From positions 1 through 12,484 of the forward strand of contig NZHI01000001.1 of NCBI GenBank assembly GCA_002691345.1: 12,484 nt of DNA, in the 5' to 3' direction. Origin of the DNA: Synechococcus sp. MED650. Lineage in GTDB: Bacteria > Cyanobacteriota > Cyanobacteriia > PCC-6307 > Cyanobiaceae. Below are positions 1 to 7,587 of this stretch, piece after piece. Numbering within the stretch: the first letter of the stretch is position 1; each line of letters opens with the position of its first letter. Position numbers and translations under genes: made by a program. The notes below the pieces were generated by a model. The model was not told the DNA's origin. It saw only the letters and a list, made by a program, of their open reading frames with translations, and ran no database searches.

Positions 1-315
1 TAGGCCCTGCTCAGCTGCAGCACGCTGCACCATCGTGCGCATTGAGCTGCGCCAACAACGCAGGCGTAAGGGAGACCCCCACCCACCGTTGCTGGCTGCA
101 GCTTTTGCCTCCGCCAGGGCCTGGCCAAGCCAGAGGGAATTCACCTCGCCAGAAGGGCAGACTTTGGCAAAGCGGAACGGCTGCTCTCCATGGGTGGTCG
201 ATGGGGTGGAGGTGATCAGCAATTCCCAGCGTTTGCGGCCATCCGCTTCGAGGATCGGCCTGGAATAGAAATCAAGTTCCCAGTCTTCAGCGGCTGTGAT
301 GGCAGCAGTGCTCAT
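1..315 (-). CDS. Tab2/Atab2-family (DUF1092) protein, N-terminal part
   Basis: Partial gene read on the minus strand from an ATG at 315; it runs off the left edge after 105 codons, whereas family members are about 280 residues. The first residues contain WELDFYSRPILEADGRKRWE (residues 12-31), the characteristic opening of the Tab2/Atab2 family in cyanobacteria and plants. In chloroplasts, Tab2/Atab2 binds RNA and is needed for translation of photosystem I (psaB) mRNA and for photosystem biogenesis; the cyanobacterial role is less clear. The start codon overlaps the stop of the upstream S1-domain gene (ATGA), so the two are almost certainly co-transcribed and translationally coupled. Family recognition is strong; the exact function in this organism is inferred. 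Confidence 0.85.
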   Translation of the reverse strand, partial: MSTAAITAAEDWELDFYSRPILEADGRKRWELLITSTPSTTHGEQPFRFAKVCPSGEVNSLWLGQALAEAKAAASNGGWGSPLRLRCWRSSMRTMVQRAAAEQGL

Positions 316-1577
316 CCGGCGGACTGCTCCTGTTGTTTCAACATGTTCTGAGCACGGCTGGCACGGTCGGTGGCTTCAGCCATCACCTTGTCTTTTTCAA
401 TCAACAGCTCTCCCGGGGGACCCTCCAGCAAGGCGGTGTTAAGCCCAATGCGGCCCCGGCCAGGATCCAGTTCCGTGATCAACGCGAACACGCGATCTCC
501 CTGGTCAAACACTTCCCGGATTGAACGCAAGCTGCCGTTGGTGATGGCGGATTGATGCAGCAGCCCACTGATGCCTCCCAGATCCACAAACAATCCGTAG
601 GGCTTGACTGCCGCAACCTGGCCTTCCACAAGCTGACCCACCTCGAGATCCTGGAACCGCGCGGCGACGGCAGCGCGTTTTTCAGAGAGAACCAGCTTCC
701 TGGTTTCTGAATTCACTTCAACAAAGGCCACACCAAGGGTCTTGCCCACCAGCTCTTGGTGGTTTTCACCATCCTGCAGCTGCGAGCGGGGTATGAATCC
801 CCTCAGTCCTTCGAGATCGCAGGTGACGCCGCCACGGTTGAAGCCGTTCACGATCACCTGAACAACTTTCCCTTCTTTTTCCATCACCTTCACCTTGTCC
901 CAGCTCTTGCGCAGCTCTAGGGCGCGACAGCTCACCGTGACCATCCCGTCCGCGTTCTGCTCGCGGGTGACCAGAACTTCAACTTCCAGACCCTTGGGAA
1001 AACGCTCCCGGAAATTCAGGATGACACCGAGGCCGGCCTCGCTCTTTGGCATGAAACCGGGCGCTTTTCCGCCCACATCGATGTAAACACCGTCGCTTTC
1101 CAGGCCAATCACGGTTCCCTTGATCACTTCGCCGGTCGTGCCAACTGGAGCGTTCTCGTCCAGGGCTGCGAGGAAGGCCTCCTCATCGAAATCGAAATCA
1201 TCAACGCTGCGCGGCTCGTTGCGCGTCTCCTTCCGGGGCTTGTCGTCAGGAGCTCCCAGCAGATCCGCCATGGACATGCCTTCCATGCCGCTCATGTCGA
1301 AGCGGCTGTCCTCGTCGGCGACGGGAGAGGGTGATGTGCTCCCACGCTGTGGGGCCCGCGGTGGCGCTGCAAGGCCGGCCCGCTCCTCGAGCAGGCGCGC
1401 TTTCTCGGCTGCTGCTTCGGCTTCAGCCCTTGCTTCGGTGGCTTCGCGCTCAAGACGCAGTTGTTCGTCCCGGCGATTGATCTGCATCACCTGGAGTGGT
1501 TTGTTCGCTGCCGGCTTCGGGGCCTTGGGGCGGTTGGGCTGCGGACTGCCGGCTGCGGCCATGGACCTGGGGGTCAT
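312..1577 (-). CDS. S1-domain RNA-binding protein (30S ribosomal protein S1 homolog, Nbp1/RpsA2-like)
   Basis: About 421 residues starting at ATG 1577 (a TTG at 1580 lies directly upstream and an in-frame ATG at 1562 is a plausible alternative). Three S1 (OB-fold) RNA-binding repeats are visible, at roughly residues 148-222, 235-303 and 311-384. Each has the usual pattern: a GxVxxxxxxGVxVD-like opening, a G-F-hydrophobic turn (GKAPGFMPKS, GLRGFIPRSQL, GISGLLHQSA), and in the third repeat a GRIGLNT ending. The N-terminal 145 residues are not S1: they include an Ala/Glu/Arg-rich probable coiled coil (about 35-70) and an acidic low-complexity linker (about 88-142). Cyanobacteria usually carry a canonical S1 plus a second S1-like protein; the N-terminal extension and only three repeats fit the second type. 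It overlaps the Tab2-family gene by four bases and is divergent from the creatininase-family gene. Confidence 0.85.
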   Translation of the reverse strand: MTPRSMAAAGSPQPNRPKAPKPAANKPLQVMQINRRDEQLRLEREATEARAEAEAAAEKARLLEERAGLAAPPRAPQRGSTSPSPVADEDSRFDMSGMEGMSMADLLGAPDDKPRKETRNEPRSVDDFDFDEEAFLAALDENAPVGTTGEVIKGTVIGLESDGVYIDVGGKAPGFMPKSEAGLGVILNFRERFPKGLEVEVLVTREQNADGMVTVSCRALELRKSWDKVKVMEKEGKVVQVIVNGFNRGGVTCDLEGLRGFIPRSQLQDGENHQELVGKTLGVAFVEVNSETRKLVLSEKRAAVAARFQDLEVGQLVEGQVAAVKPYGLFVDLGGISGLLHQSAITNGSLRSIREVFDQGDRVFALITELDPGRGRIGLNTALLEGPPGELLIEKDKVMAEATDRASRAQNMLKQQEQSAG

Positions 1578-1633
1578 CAATCGATCATTTTGACAGGCTG
1601 GGGCTGGATTTGCAGCTCACCGCTTCTGCCGCC

Positions 1634-2452
1634 ATGGATCAGCACCGTCATCGCTTCGATCAACTGGCCTGGCCCGCTGCTCAGCGAGCTGCCCAGCAGG
1701 CTGGCGCCACGGTGATTTGGCCCTTCGGGGCTTGCGAGCAGCACGGGCCTCAGCTGCCTCTGGCCACTGACGCCGTGTTCGCCGAGGGGATCATTGATGC
1801 GGTGCTCAAGCAGCTGGATCCAACGCTTCCGATTTGGAGGCTCCCATCGCAATCCATTGGTTTCTCCCCAGAGCATCAGGCTTTTCCCGGCACTCTCACG
1901 CTGTCGGCCGATTTGATTTTGCAACTGGTGAGCGAGGTGGGAGCCCAGCTTGCAGCGATCGGAATCCATCGCCTCGTTCTGTTCAACGCCCATGGCGGTC
2001 AGATTGGTTTGCTGCAGGTGGCGGCGCGTCAGTTGCGAGCACGCTGCCCAGCAATGGCTGTGCTGCCTTGCTTCCTCTGGAGCGGCGTGGATGGGCTCGC
2101 CGATCTTCTGCCAATTCATGAACGCGACAATGGCCTCCATGCCGGTCAAGCCGAAACCAGCCTGATGCTGCATATGGCTCCGCACTTGGTGGGTGACGAG
2201 CGCCCTGTGGATGGCCTTCCGGAGGTGGATCCGCCCCTGGGCTGGAGCCTGGAAGGAGCGGCCCCTTGCGCTTGGCTAACGAACGATCTCAGCAAAAGCG
2301 GGGTGATCGGGGATTCGCGGCAGGCTTCCGCTGCATTGGGGAGCTCGCTTCACCATCTGTTGATTCATCACTGGCGGGAACGCTTTGAGGCCCTGTTGGC
2401 AACTGAGTGGCCGCCGCTCGAAAGCCGTCTTCAGAACTCCTCTACGTCCTGA
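1634..2452 (+). CDS. Creatininase-family metal-dependent amidohydrolase
   Basis: A 272-residue protein from ATG 1634; an in-frame TTG at 1610 would add eight residues, and neither start has a convincing ribosome binding site. The creatininase fold's metal ligands are all apparent: E35, H37 and D46 in [14 protein letters not shown]120 in FNAHGGQ, and E174 in [12 protein letters not shown]. The [14 protein letters not shown] segment (about 77-90) is also typical. The family hydrolyses cyclic or linear amide C-N bonds (creatinine amidohydrolase, the ArfB deformylase of archaeal flavin synthesis, MftE peptidase), so the substrate cannot be read from sequence. It lies 76 bases upstream of ado on the same strand, possibly co-transcribed, although an inverted repeat lies between them. 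No link with alkane synthesis is established. Confidence 0.85.
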   Translation: MDQHRHRFDQLAWPAAQRAAQQAGATVIWPFGACEQHGPQLPLATDAVFAEGIIDAVLKQLDPTLPIWRLPSQSIGFSPEHQAFPGTLTLSADLILQLVSEVGAQLAAIGIHRLVLFNAHGGQIGLLQVAARQLRARCPAMAVLPCFLWSGVDGLADLLPIHERDNGLHAGQAETSLMLHMAPHLVGDERPVDGLPEVDPPLGWSLEGAAPCAWLTNDLSKSGVIGDSRQASAALGSSLHHLLIHHWRERFEALLATEWPPLESRLQNSSTS

Positions 2453-2463
2453 ACCCCGAACGG

Positions 2464-2489
2464 CAGTGCACCCAATCCGCGGTGCACTG
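2464..2489 (+). promoter_or_regulatory. Perfect 9-bp inverted repeat upstream of ado
   Basis: CAGTGCACC at 2464-2472 and GGTGCACTG at 2481-2489 are exact reverse complements around an 8-base spacer. The element lies 12 bases after the creatininase-family stop and 39 bases before the ado start. There is no T-run after the right arm (it is followed by GTTATTGTCGG), so it is not a typical Rho-independent terminator. It could be an RNA hairpin (processing, attenuation) or a dyad operator for a dimeric regulator. Symmetry is seen directly; function is inferred. Confidence 0.5.
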
Positions 2490-2528
2490 GTTATTGTCGG
2501 TCGCACTGAAAGTGGTGGACAGCGTCCT

Positions 2529-3248
2529 ATGACGACCCTCAATGCACCTGAGGCAACCGTGATGGAGGCTCAAGATGCGCTGCCCGACTTCACGACTGCT
2601 GAATACAAGGACGCCTACAGCCGCATCAACGCGATCGTGATCGAGGGTGAGCAGGAAGCGCATGACAATTACATTTCTCTTGGCACGCTGATCCCCGATC
2701 AGGCTGAGGAGCTGAAGCGCTTGGCGCGGATGGAGATGAAGCACATGAAGGGTTTCACATCCTGTGGTCGCAACCTCGGTGTCGAGGCAGACATGGTGTT
2801 CGCCAAGACGTTTTTTGAGCCCCTACACACCAACTTTCAGGCTGCGCTGAAAGAAGGGAAGGTGGTCACATGTCTGTTGATTCAGGCTCTGTTGATCGAA
2901 GCCTTCGCCATCTCTGCGTATCACATCTATATCCCCGTGGCCGATCCCTTCGCTCGGAAAATCACTGAGGGTGTTGTGAAAGACGAATACACCCACCTGA
3001 ACTACGGCCAGGAATGGCTCAAGGCCAATTTCGAGGCCAGCAAGGATGAGCTCTTCGAGGCCAACAAAACAAACCTTCCTCTGATCCGTTCGATGTTGGA
3101 GGACGTTGCTTCTGACGCTGCGGTTCTTCACATGGAGAAGGAAGACCTGATCGAGGACTTCTTGATCGCCTATCAGGAGGCTCTCGGAGAAATTGGCTTC
3201 ACATCGCGCGATATCGCGCGGATGGCAGCCGCCGCGTTGGCAGTCTGA
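2529..3248 (+). CDS. ado: Aldehyde-deformylating oxygenase (cyanobacterial alkane synthase)
   Basis: A 239-residue soluble di-iron protein that converts fatty aldehydes (C16/C18) to n-1 alkanes plus formate, using O2 and reduced ferredoxin. All six metal ligands of the family are present: E41 (EGEQEAH), E69 and H72 (RMEMKH), E124 (LLIEAF), E153 and H156 (KDEYTH). Each is shifted by exactly four positions from the ligands of the structurally known Prochlorococcus MIT9313 enzyme. Start ATG 2529 gives an N-terminus of family length; the frame is open further upstream but not similar. The partner reductase aar follows 114 bases downstream on the same strand, the conserved pairing for this pathway. 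Substrate is handed over from AAR, and the products (pentadecane/heptadecane) localise to membranes. Identification is near certain. Confidence 0.97.
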   Translation: MTTLNAPEATVMEAQDALPDFTTAEYKDAYSRINAIVIEGEQEAHDNYISLGTLIPDQAEELKRLARMEMKHMKGFTSCGRNLGVEADMVFAKTFFEPLHTNFQAALKEGKVVTCLLIQALLIEAFAISAYHIYIPVADPFARKITEGVVKDEYTHLNYGQEWLKANFEASKDELFEANKTNLPLIRSMLEDVASDAAVLHMEKEDLIEDFLIAYQEALGEIGFTSRDIARMAAAALAV

Positions 3249-3362
3249 AGCCTGATCTCGGCTTGCAACTCTGACGGTTTGTTCACAGGCACGTTGCGTT
3301 CGCTACCGCGTGCCGTGGGACGATGGTTTCTTGGGATTTTTCCCGGACGTTAAAGACATGAC
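3249..3362 (+). promoter_or_regulatory. ado-aar intergenic region, probable control region for aar
   Basis: This 114-base gap is the longest within the alkane/accA/folE cluster and probably holds an aar promoter. I see a 6-bp inverted repeat, GGCACG (3288-3293) with CGTGCC (3309-3314), around 15 bases, and a short GGGA-TTTT-TCCC hairpin (3333-3344). A possible 12-codon leader ORF occupies 3323-3361. I could not pick a convincing -35/-10 pair by eye. Separate transcription of aar from ado has been described in other cyanobacteria, which fits a promoter here, but nothing in the sequence proves it. Confidence 0.35.
3323..3361 (+). CDS. Possible 12-codon leader ORF ahead of aar
   Basis: ATG 3323 opens a 12-codon frame ([12 protein letters not shown]) whose TGA ends at 3361, leaving one base before the aar ATG at 3363. 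The aar start has no visible Shine-Dalgarno sequence, so termination-reinitiation coupling from this leader would be one way to translate aar. Against it, GGGA at 3317-3320 is only two bases from this ATG, which is too close for a good ribosome binding site, and such short ORFs occur by chance. Treat as a candidate only. Confidence 0.15.
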   Translation: MVSWDFSRTLKT

Positions 3363-4403
3363 ATGTTTGGTCTGATCGGACATTCGACGAGTTTTGAGGC
3401 GGCGCGCCTTAAGGCCATGGAACTCGGGTTCGATCACATCGCCGACGGTGATCTCGACGTGTGGTGCAGTGCTCCTCCACAGCTGGTTGAGCACGTCGAA
3501 GTGACCAGCCCCGTGGGGATCACCATCGAAGGTGCCTATATCGACTCCTGCTTTGTGCCGGAGATGCTGAGCCGATTCAAGACCGCTCGGCGCAAGGTGC
3601 TCAACGCCATGGAGCTTGCCCAAAAAAAGGGCATCAACATCACCGCTCTAGGTGGATTCACCTCCATCATTTTTGAGAATTTCAACCTGCTTCAACACCA
3701 GAACGTGCGGAGCACGACGCTGCAATGGCAGCGTTTCACCACCGGTAACACCCACACCGCCTGGGTGATCTGCCGCCAGGTGGAGAACAATGCACCCTCA
3801 CTGGGGATCGACTTGAGCAAGGCCAAGGTTGCTGTTGTCGGTGCCACCGGTGATATCGGCAGTGCCGTCTGCCGCTGGCTCCAAGCCCGAACGAAGGTTG
3901 GCGAACTCCTGCTTGTCGCCCGTCAGCAGCAGCCATTGCTTGATCTGCAGCAGGAGCTTGGAGACAGTCGCATTCTTTCTTTAGAAGAAGCCTTGCCGGA
4001 AGCTGACGTGGTGGTCTGGGTGGCCAGCATGCCCCGGACGCTTGAAATTGATCAGGCCAGCCTGAAAAAACCTTGCTTGATGATCGATGGCGGCTATCCG
4101 AAAAACCTCAATTCCAAAGTTGCTGGTGGCGGCATCCATGTTCTGAAAGGCGGGATTGTGGAGTTCTGCCGCGACATCGGTTGGTCGATGATGGCGATTG
4201 CTGAGATGGATCGTCCTCAGCGACAGATGTTTGCCTGCTTTGCCGAGGCCATGCTTCTCGAGTTCGAACGCTGCCACACCAACTTCAGCTGGGGACGCAA
4301 CAACATCACCCTGGAGAAGATGGATTTCATTGGTGCAGCATCGGTTCGCCATGGGTTCAGCACCCTGAATCTTCAATCCAATCTTCAGGCCACTGCTGCC
4401 TGA
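3363..4403 (+). CDS. aar: Long-chain acyl-[acyl-carrier-protein] reductase
   Basis: A 346-residue enzyme that reduces fatty acyl-ACP (and acyl-CoA) to fatty aldehyde with NADPH, feeding ADO. The N-terminus [14 protein letters not shown] is typical of cyanobacterial AAR. A Rossmann NADPH site is visible at 155-167 ([13 protein letters not shown]), and the likely thioester-forming active-site cysteine is C292 in [13 protein letters not shown], equivalent to C294 of the Synechococcus elongatus enzyme. Length matches the family (about 340). accA starts 13 bases after its stop, so the two are very likely on one transcript, placing an acyl-ACP consumer beside the enzyme that commits acetyl-CoA to fatty acid synthesis. 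Identification is near certain. Confidence 0.97.
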   Translation: MFGLIGHSTSFEAARLKAMELGFDHIADGDLDVWCSAPPQLVEHVEVTSPVGITIEGAYIDSCFVPEMLSRFKTARRKVLNAMELAQKKGINITALGGFTSIIFENFNLLQHQNVRSTTLQWQRFTTGNTHTAWVICRQVENNAPSLGIDLSKAKVAVVGATGDIGSAVCRWLQARTKVGELLLVARQQQPLLDLQQELGDSRILSLEEALPEADVVVWVASMPRTLEIDQASLKKPCLMIDGGYPKNLNSKVAGGGIHVLKGGIVEFCRDIGWSMMAIAEMDRPQRQMFACFAEAMLLEFERCHTNFSWGRNNITLEKMDFIGAASVRHGFSTLNLQSNLQATAA

Positions 4404-4416
4404 TTCCCGGAGAGCC

Positions 4417-5406
4417 ATGCCCCGTCGTCCCCTGCTGGAGTTCGAAAAGCCCCTGGTCGAGCTCGAGCAGCAAATTGAGCAGATCCGCCAGCTGGCCCGT
4501 GATTCAGAGGTTGATGTCACGCAGCAGCTGCAACAGCTTGAGTCACTCGCCGACCGTCGCCGCCAGGAGATTTTTCAAGGGCTGACTCCGGCCCAGAAGA
4601 TTCAAGTTGCCCGTCACCCACAGCGGCCGAGCACCTTGGATTTCATCCAGATGTTCTGTGACGACTGGGTCGAACTGCATGGTGACCGGCGTGGGAATGA
4701 TGATCAGGCACTGATCGGGGGCGTTGGTCGGATCGGGGAGCGCCCAGTGGTGTTGATCGGGCATCAAAAAGGGCGCGACACCAAGGAGAACGTGGCCCGG
4801 AATTTCGGAATGGCCACACCCGGTGGGTATCGCAAGGCGATGCGACTGATGGACCACGCCGATCGCTTCCGGCTCCCCATTCTTTCGTTCATCGACACGC
4901 CTGGGGCTTATGCCGGTTTGGAGGCTGAGGAGCAGGGGCAGGGCGAGGCCATCGCGGTCAATCTGCGCGAGATGTTCCGACTCCGCGTTCCTGTGATCGC
5001 CACAGTGATTGGTGAAGGAGGATCCGGCGGAGCCTTGGGGATCGGCGTAGCCGACAGGCTGCTGATGTTTGAACACAGTGTGTACACGGTGGCTAGCCCC
5101 GAGGCCTGTGCATCGATCCTTTGGCGAGACGCGGCAAAGGCGCCGGATGCGGCTGCTGCTCTGCGGATTACCGGTCGCGATTTGCTGGACCTCGGTGTCG
5201 TTGACGAGGTGCTGGACGAGCCTTCTGGCGGGAACAATTGGGCTCCTCTGGAGGCTGGCACCACGTTGAAGGCAGCAATCGAGCGCCATCTCGATGCGTT
5301 GTCGGCCATGTCAGAGCAGGAATTGCGCGATGCGCGCTACACGAAATTCAGGGCGATGGGACGTTTTCTCGAAAAAACGTCACAGGATGTGGAGAAATCG
5401 GCTTAA
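4417..5406 (+). CDS. accA: Acetyl-CoA carboxylase carboxyltransferase subunit alpha
   Basis: A 329-residue protein (E. coli AccA is 319). With AccD it forms the carboxyltransferase that moves CO2 from carboxybiotin to acetyl-CoA, giving malonyl-CoA in the cytoplasm. The N-terminal 60 residues form the usual charged helical (coiled-coil) segment. The crotonase-like core follows with TPGGYRKA (134-141), TPGAY (161-165), [12 protein letters not shown] (199-210, oxyanion and CoA region) and SPEACASI (228-235). ATG 4417 is preceded by GGAG at 4409-4412, one of the few recognisable ribosome binding sites here. It sits between aar and a short-chain dehydrogenase with gaps of 13 and 24 bases, in a probable operon. 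A 7-bp inverted repeat lies inside its last codons (5361-5380). Confidence 0.97.
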   Translation: MPRRPLLEFEKPLVELEQQIEQIRQLARDSEVDVTQQLQQLESLADRRRQEIFQGLTPAQKIQVARHPQRPSTLDFIQMFCDDWVELHGDRRGNDDQALIGGVGRIGERPVVLIGHQKGRDTKENVARNFGMATPGGYRKAMRLMDHADRFRLPILSFIDTPGAYAGLEAEEQGQGEAIAVNLREMFRLRVPVIATVIGEGGSGGALGIGVADRLLMFEHSVYTVASPEACASILWRDAAKAPDAAAALRITGRDLLDLGVVDEVLDEPSGGNNWAPLEAGTTLKAAIERHLDALSAMSEQELRDARYTKFRAMGRFLEKTSQDVEKSA

Positions 5407-5430
5407 GGTGTCACGGTTTGCCTACAGCCC

Positions 5431-6138
5431 TTGCCAACGGCACTGATTACGGGCGCGAGTCGAGGCATCGGACGACGCACCGCCGAGTTGCTTGCACAAC
5501 AAGGCTGGAACCTTCTCCTGACAGCTCGCAGCATTGATCAGCTTGATCAGCTTGCTGATCAACTCCGATCAACAGGTTCAGGTGTTGCAACAGCAGGCAT
5601 CGATCTGGTTCAGCCGGAGAGGGTGGAGTCAGGCCTTGCCAGCCTGCTTGCCCATGGTGAGTCGCCATCAGTGTTGATTAACAATGCTGGTGCGGCCTAC
5701 ACCGGTGATCTTCTGGCCATGCCGCTCGACCGCTGGCAGTGGTTGCTACAGCTGAACCTCACCAGCGTGATGCAGGTTTGTTCAGCTGTTGTGCCCGCCA
5801 TGCGTGAACAAGGTGGGCTGGTGATCAATGTGAGCAGCCATGCCGCTCGTCATGCCTTCCCTCAATGGGGTGCTTATTGCGTCACCAAAGCAGCCCTGGC
5901 CAGCTTCACTCGATGCTTGGCTGAGGAGGAGCGCCCTCATGGCATTCGCGCCTGCACCCTCACCCTCGGTGCCGTCAACACACCACTGTGGGACGCGGAA
6001 ACCGTACAAAGCGATTTCGATCGTCGTGCCATGCTCTCTGTCGACCAGGCGGCAGAAGCACTGGTGAATCTGGCGACGCAACCCAGCAACCAGTTGATCG
6101 AAGACCTCACACTTATGCCGGCCGTCGGCGCCTTTTGA
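5431..6138 (+). CDS. Short-chain dehydrogenase/reductase (SDR)
   Basis: A 235-residue classical SDR oxidoreductase, presumably cytoplasmic and NAD(P)(H)-dependent. The cofactor motif TGASRGIG is at 7-14, NNAG at 84-87, and the catalytic set is S136 (VINVSS), Y149 and K153 (YCVTK). R11 in the glycine motif suggests NADPH. The only usable start after the accA stop is TTG 5431; translation from it begins MPTALITGASRG, right at the first beta strand. It is in the same frame as accA, separated by one TAA at 5404-5406 and 24 bases. Its place in the aar-accA cluster suggests a role in fatty acid or aldehyde metabolism, but the substrate is unknown; it lacks enough features to be called FabG. A short tandem repeat (TTGATCAGC twice, 5534-5551) encodes part of a DQLDQLADQL segment. 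Confidence 0.85.
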   Translation: MPTALITGASRGIGRRTAELLAQQGWNLLLTARSIDQLDQLADQLRSTGSGVATAGIDLVQPERVESGLASLLAHGESPSVLINNAGAAYTGDLLAMPLDRWQWLLQLNLTSVMQVCSAVVPAMREQGGLVINVSSHAARHAFPQWGAYCVTKAALASFTRCLAEEERPHGIRACTLTLGAVNTPLWDAETVQSDFDRRAMLSVDQAAEALVNLATQPSNQLIEDLTLMPAVGAF

Positions 6139-6148
6139 ACGAACAGTC

Positions 6149-6898
6149 ATGACAGCAACAGTCCCCTTCGTTTCCAACGGTGCCGCCGGAAGCAACGGCA
6201 TCGGAAAGCTCAGTTCAGCCGTGTCCGCCAGGATTCGAGAACGTCTTCAGGAGTCGGGCGTCTCCTTTTTGGCCAACGACAACATCGCTGATCATCTTCA
6301 GCCAGGTGAACTGGCTGAACTTCAGCTTGAAGTGGCCGACAAGGTGCGGGATCTCCTGCGCAGCTTGGTGATCGACATCGATAACGATCACAACACCCAT
6401 GAGACGGCCGAACGGGTCGCCAAGATGTATCTCCAGGAGGTCTTCAAGGGGCGTTACCACCAGCAACCCAAGGTGGCCAGCTTCCCCAATGTGAAGCAGC
6501 TCGATGAGATCTACACCGTGGGACCGATCACGGTGCGCTCGGCCTGTTCCCACCATCTCGTGCCGATCATGGGCAATTGCTGGATCGGGATCAAACCCGG
6601 TGCGCGTGTCATTGGTCTATCCAAATTCACGCGTGTGGCTGACTGGGTCTTCTCCCGCCCTCACATCCAGGAGGAAGCGGTGATGATCCTTGCCGATGAA
6701 ATTGAGAAGCTCTGCGAGCCACAGGGCCTCGGCATCATCATCAAGGCCCAGCACTACTGCATGAAGTGGCGTGGAGTGAAAGAGCCCCAAACCAGCATGG
6801 TTAATTCTGTCGTGCGCGGAGATTTCCGCCACGATCCCAGCCTCAAGCAGGAGTTCTTTGAGTTGGTGCGTCAGCAGCAAGCGCTTCTGAGTACCTGA
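6149..6898 (+). CDS. folE: GTP cyclohydrolase I
   Basis: A 249-residue enzyme that converts GTP to 7,8-dihydroneopterin triphosphate, the first step to folates and, in cyanobacteria, to pterin compounds. Zinc and catalytic residues are visible: C133, H135 and H136 in SACSHHLVPIMG, and C204 in HYCMKWRGVKEP. The GLSKFTRVADW motif (156-166) and IQEEAVM (173-179) are family hallmarks. The extra N-terminal 40-50 residues are normal for long bacterial and eukaryotic forms. It begins 10 bases after the SDR stop and probably ends the aar-accA-SDR-folE operon. Its TGA directly abuts the TAA of convergent trpF with no base between. Confidence 0.95.
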   Translation: MTATVPFVSNGAAGSNGIGKLSSAVSARIRERLQESGVSFLANDNIADHLQPGELAELQLEVADKVRDLLRSLVIDIDNDHNTHETAERVAKMYLQEVFKGRYHQQPKVASFPNVKQLDEIYTVGPITVRSACSHHLVPIMGNCWIGIKPGARVIGLSKFTRVADWVFSRPHIQEEAVMILADEIEKLCEPQGLGIIIKAQHYCMKWRGVKEPQTSMVNSVVRGDFRHDPSLKQEFFELVRQQQALLST

Positions 6899-7561
6899 TT
6901 ACCTTTCTCCAACGGCCTGGACTAGGGCCTGTACTTTGCTGAGGTCCTTCCAGCCGGGTCGGATCTCCAATCGGCTTGATGCATCAAGTCCATCCGGACT
7001 GACCCGACTCAGAAGCTCAGGGATCCATTCGGCGCTGATGCCTCCCGCCAGCCACCACGGCAGGGATGGTGCTGCATCGGCGATCCATTCCAGGGGAAGC
7101 CGGTGGCCTGTGCCGCCAAGTTGCTCCGGACTCCAGGCGTCCAAAAGCAACCCATCTACAGCCTGCTCGTAGCCATTGAGACGTGTCACGTCTTCGGGCT
7201 GACGAATCCTGAGTGCTTTCCACCAGCGTTGGTTGGGGTAGCGCTGTTTGAGCTCTCGGCAGCGATCGCTGTCCTCAGACCCGTGCAGCTGCACGACAGA
7301 TGGCTGTCCTTCGCCTTGAAGGGCCCGATCAAGCGTTGCATCGTCAGGATTGGCCACCACCCACACCCGCAACAGCTGTGGAACTTGCTGCTCAAGGGCT
7401 TGAAACAGATTGCTGCGGGCCGCTTCTTCCAGATAGCGCGGCGTTTTGGGGACACCAATCACGCCGATGGCATCGACCCCCATGGCGGCGATCGCGAGGG
7501 CTTGGTTCACATCGGTTAAGCCGCAGATTTTGATCGCCGGTGCGGTGCGGGGATCACGCAA
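6899..7561 (-). CDS. trpF: Phosphoribosylanthranilate isomerase
   Basis: A 220-residue (beta/alpha)8-barrel enzyme of tryptophan synthesis that isomerises N-(5-phosphoribosyl)anthranilate to CdRP. The N-terminal KICGLT carries the catalytic cysteine (C13), and D141 in GLLLDAW is the likely general acid. LAGGISAEWI (171-180) and DASSRLEIRPGWKD (193-206) form the phosphate-binding end; the usual SSGVE reads SSRLE here, a modest deviation. The start appears to be TTG 7561, since an in-frame TAG lies just upstream and no ATG or GTG falls in between. A GGGAGAG site is present (complement of 7577-7583) but 15 bases away. It is convergent with folE and divergent from the membrane protease, 26 bases apart. 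Two GCGATCGC palindromes lie within it. Confidence 0.93.
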   Translation of the reverse strand: MRDPRTAPAIKICGLTDVNQALAIAAMGVDAIGVIGVPKTPRYLEEAARSNLFQALEQQVPQLLRVWVVANPDDATLDRALQGEGQPSVVQLHGSEDSDRCRELKQRYPNQRWWKALRIRQPEDVTRLNGYEQAVDGLLLDAWSPEQLGGTGHRLPLEWIADAAPSLPWWLAGGISAEWIPELLSRVSPDGLDASSRLEIRPGWKDLSKVQALVQAVGER

Positions 7562-7587
7562 AGGGCTGTCGAATTGCTCTCCCTAGG

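Noticed and set aside
35..268. Plus-strand frame of 77 codons at the left edge
   Set aside because: Antisense to the recognisable Tab2-family N-terminus on the minus strand.
1590..1620. TTGACA at 1590-1595 as a -35 box for the creatininase-family gene
   Set aside because: No acceptable -10 element at 16-19 bases downstream; a six-base match by itself is not enough.
4543..5289. Antisense frame of 248 codons opposite accA
   Set aside because: accA motifs are complete on the plus strand; the antisense product has no recognisable family feature.
5534..5572. Tandem TTGATCAGC copies and further GATCA repeats
   Set aside because: Explained by repeated Asp-Gln-Leu codons in a helix of the SDR; frame and family alignment are undisturbed.
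7262..7495. Two GCGATCGC (HIP1) palindromes within trpF
   Set aside because: Real matches at 7262-7269 and 7488-7495, but only two in the window; not an enrichment and they fall in ordinary codons.
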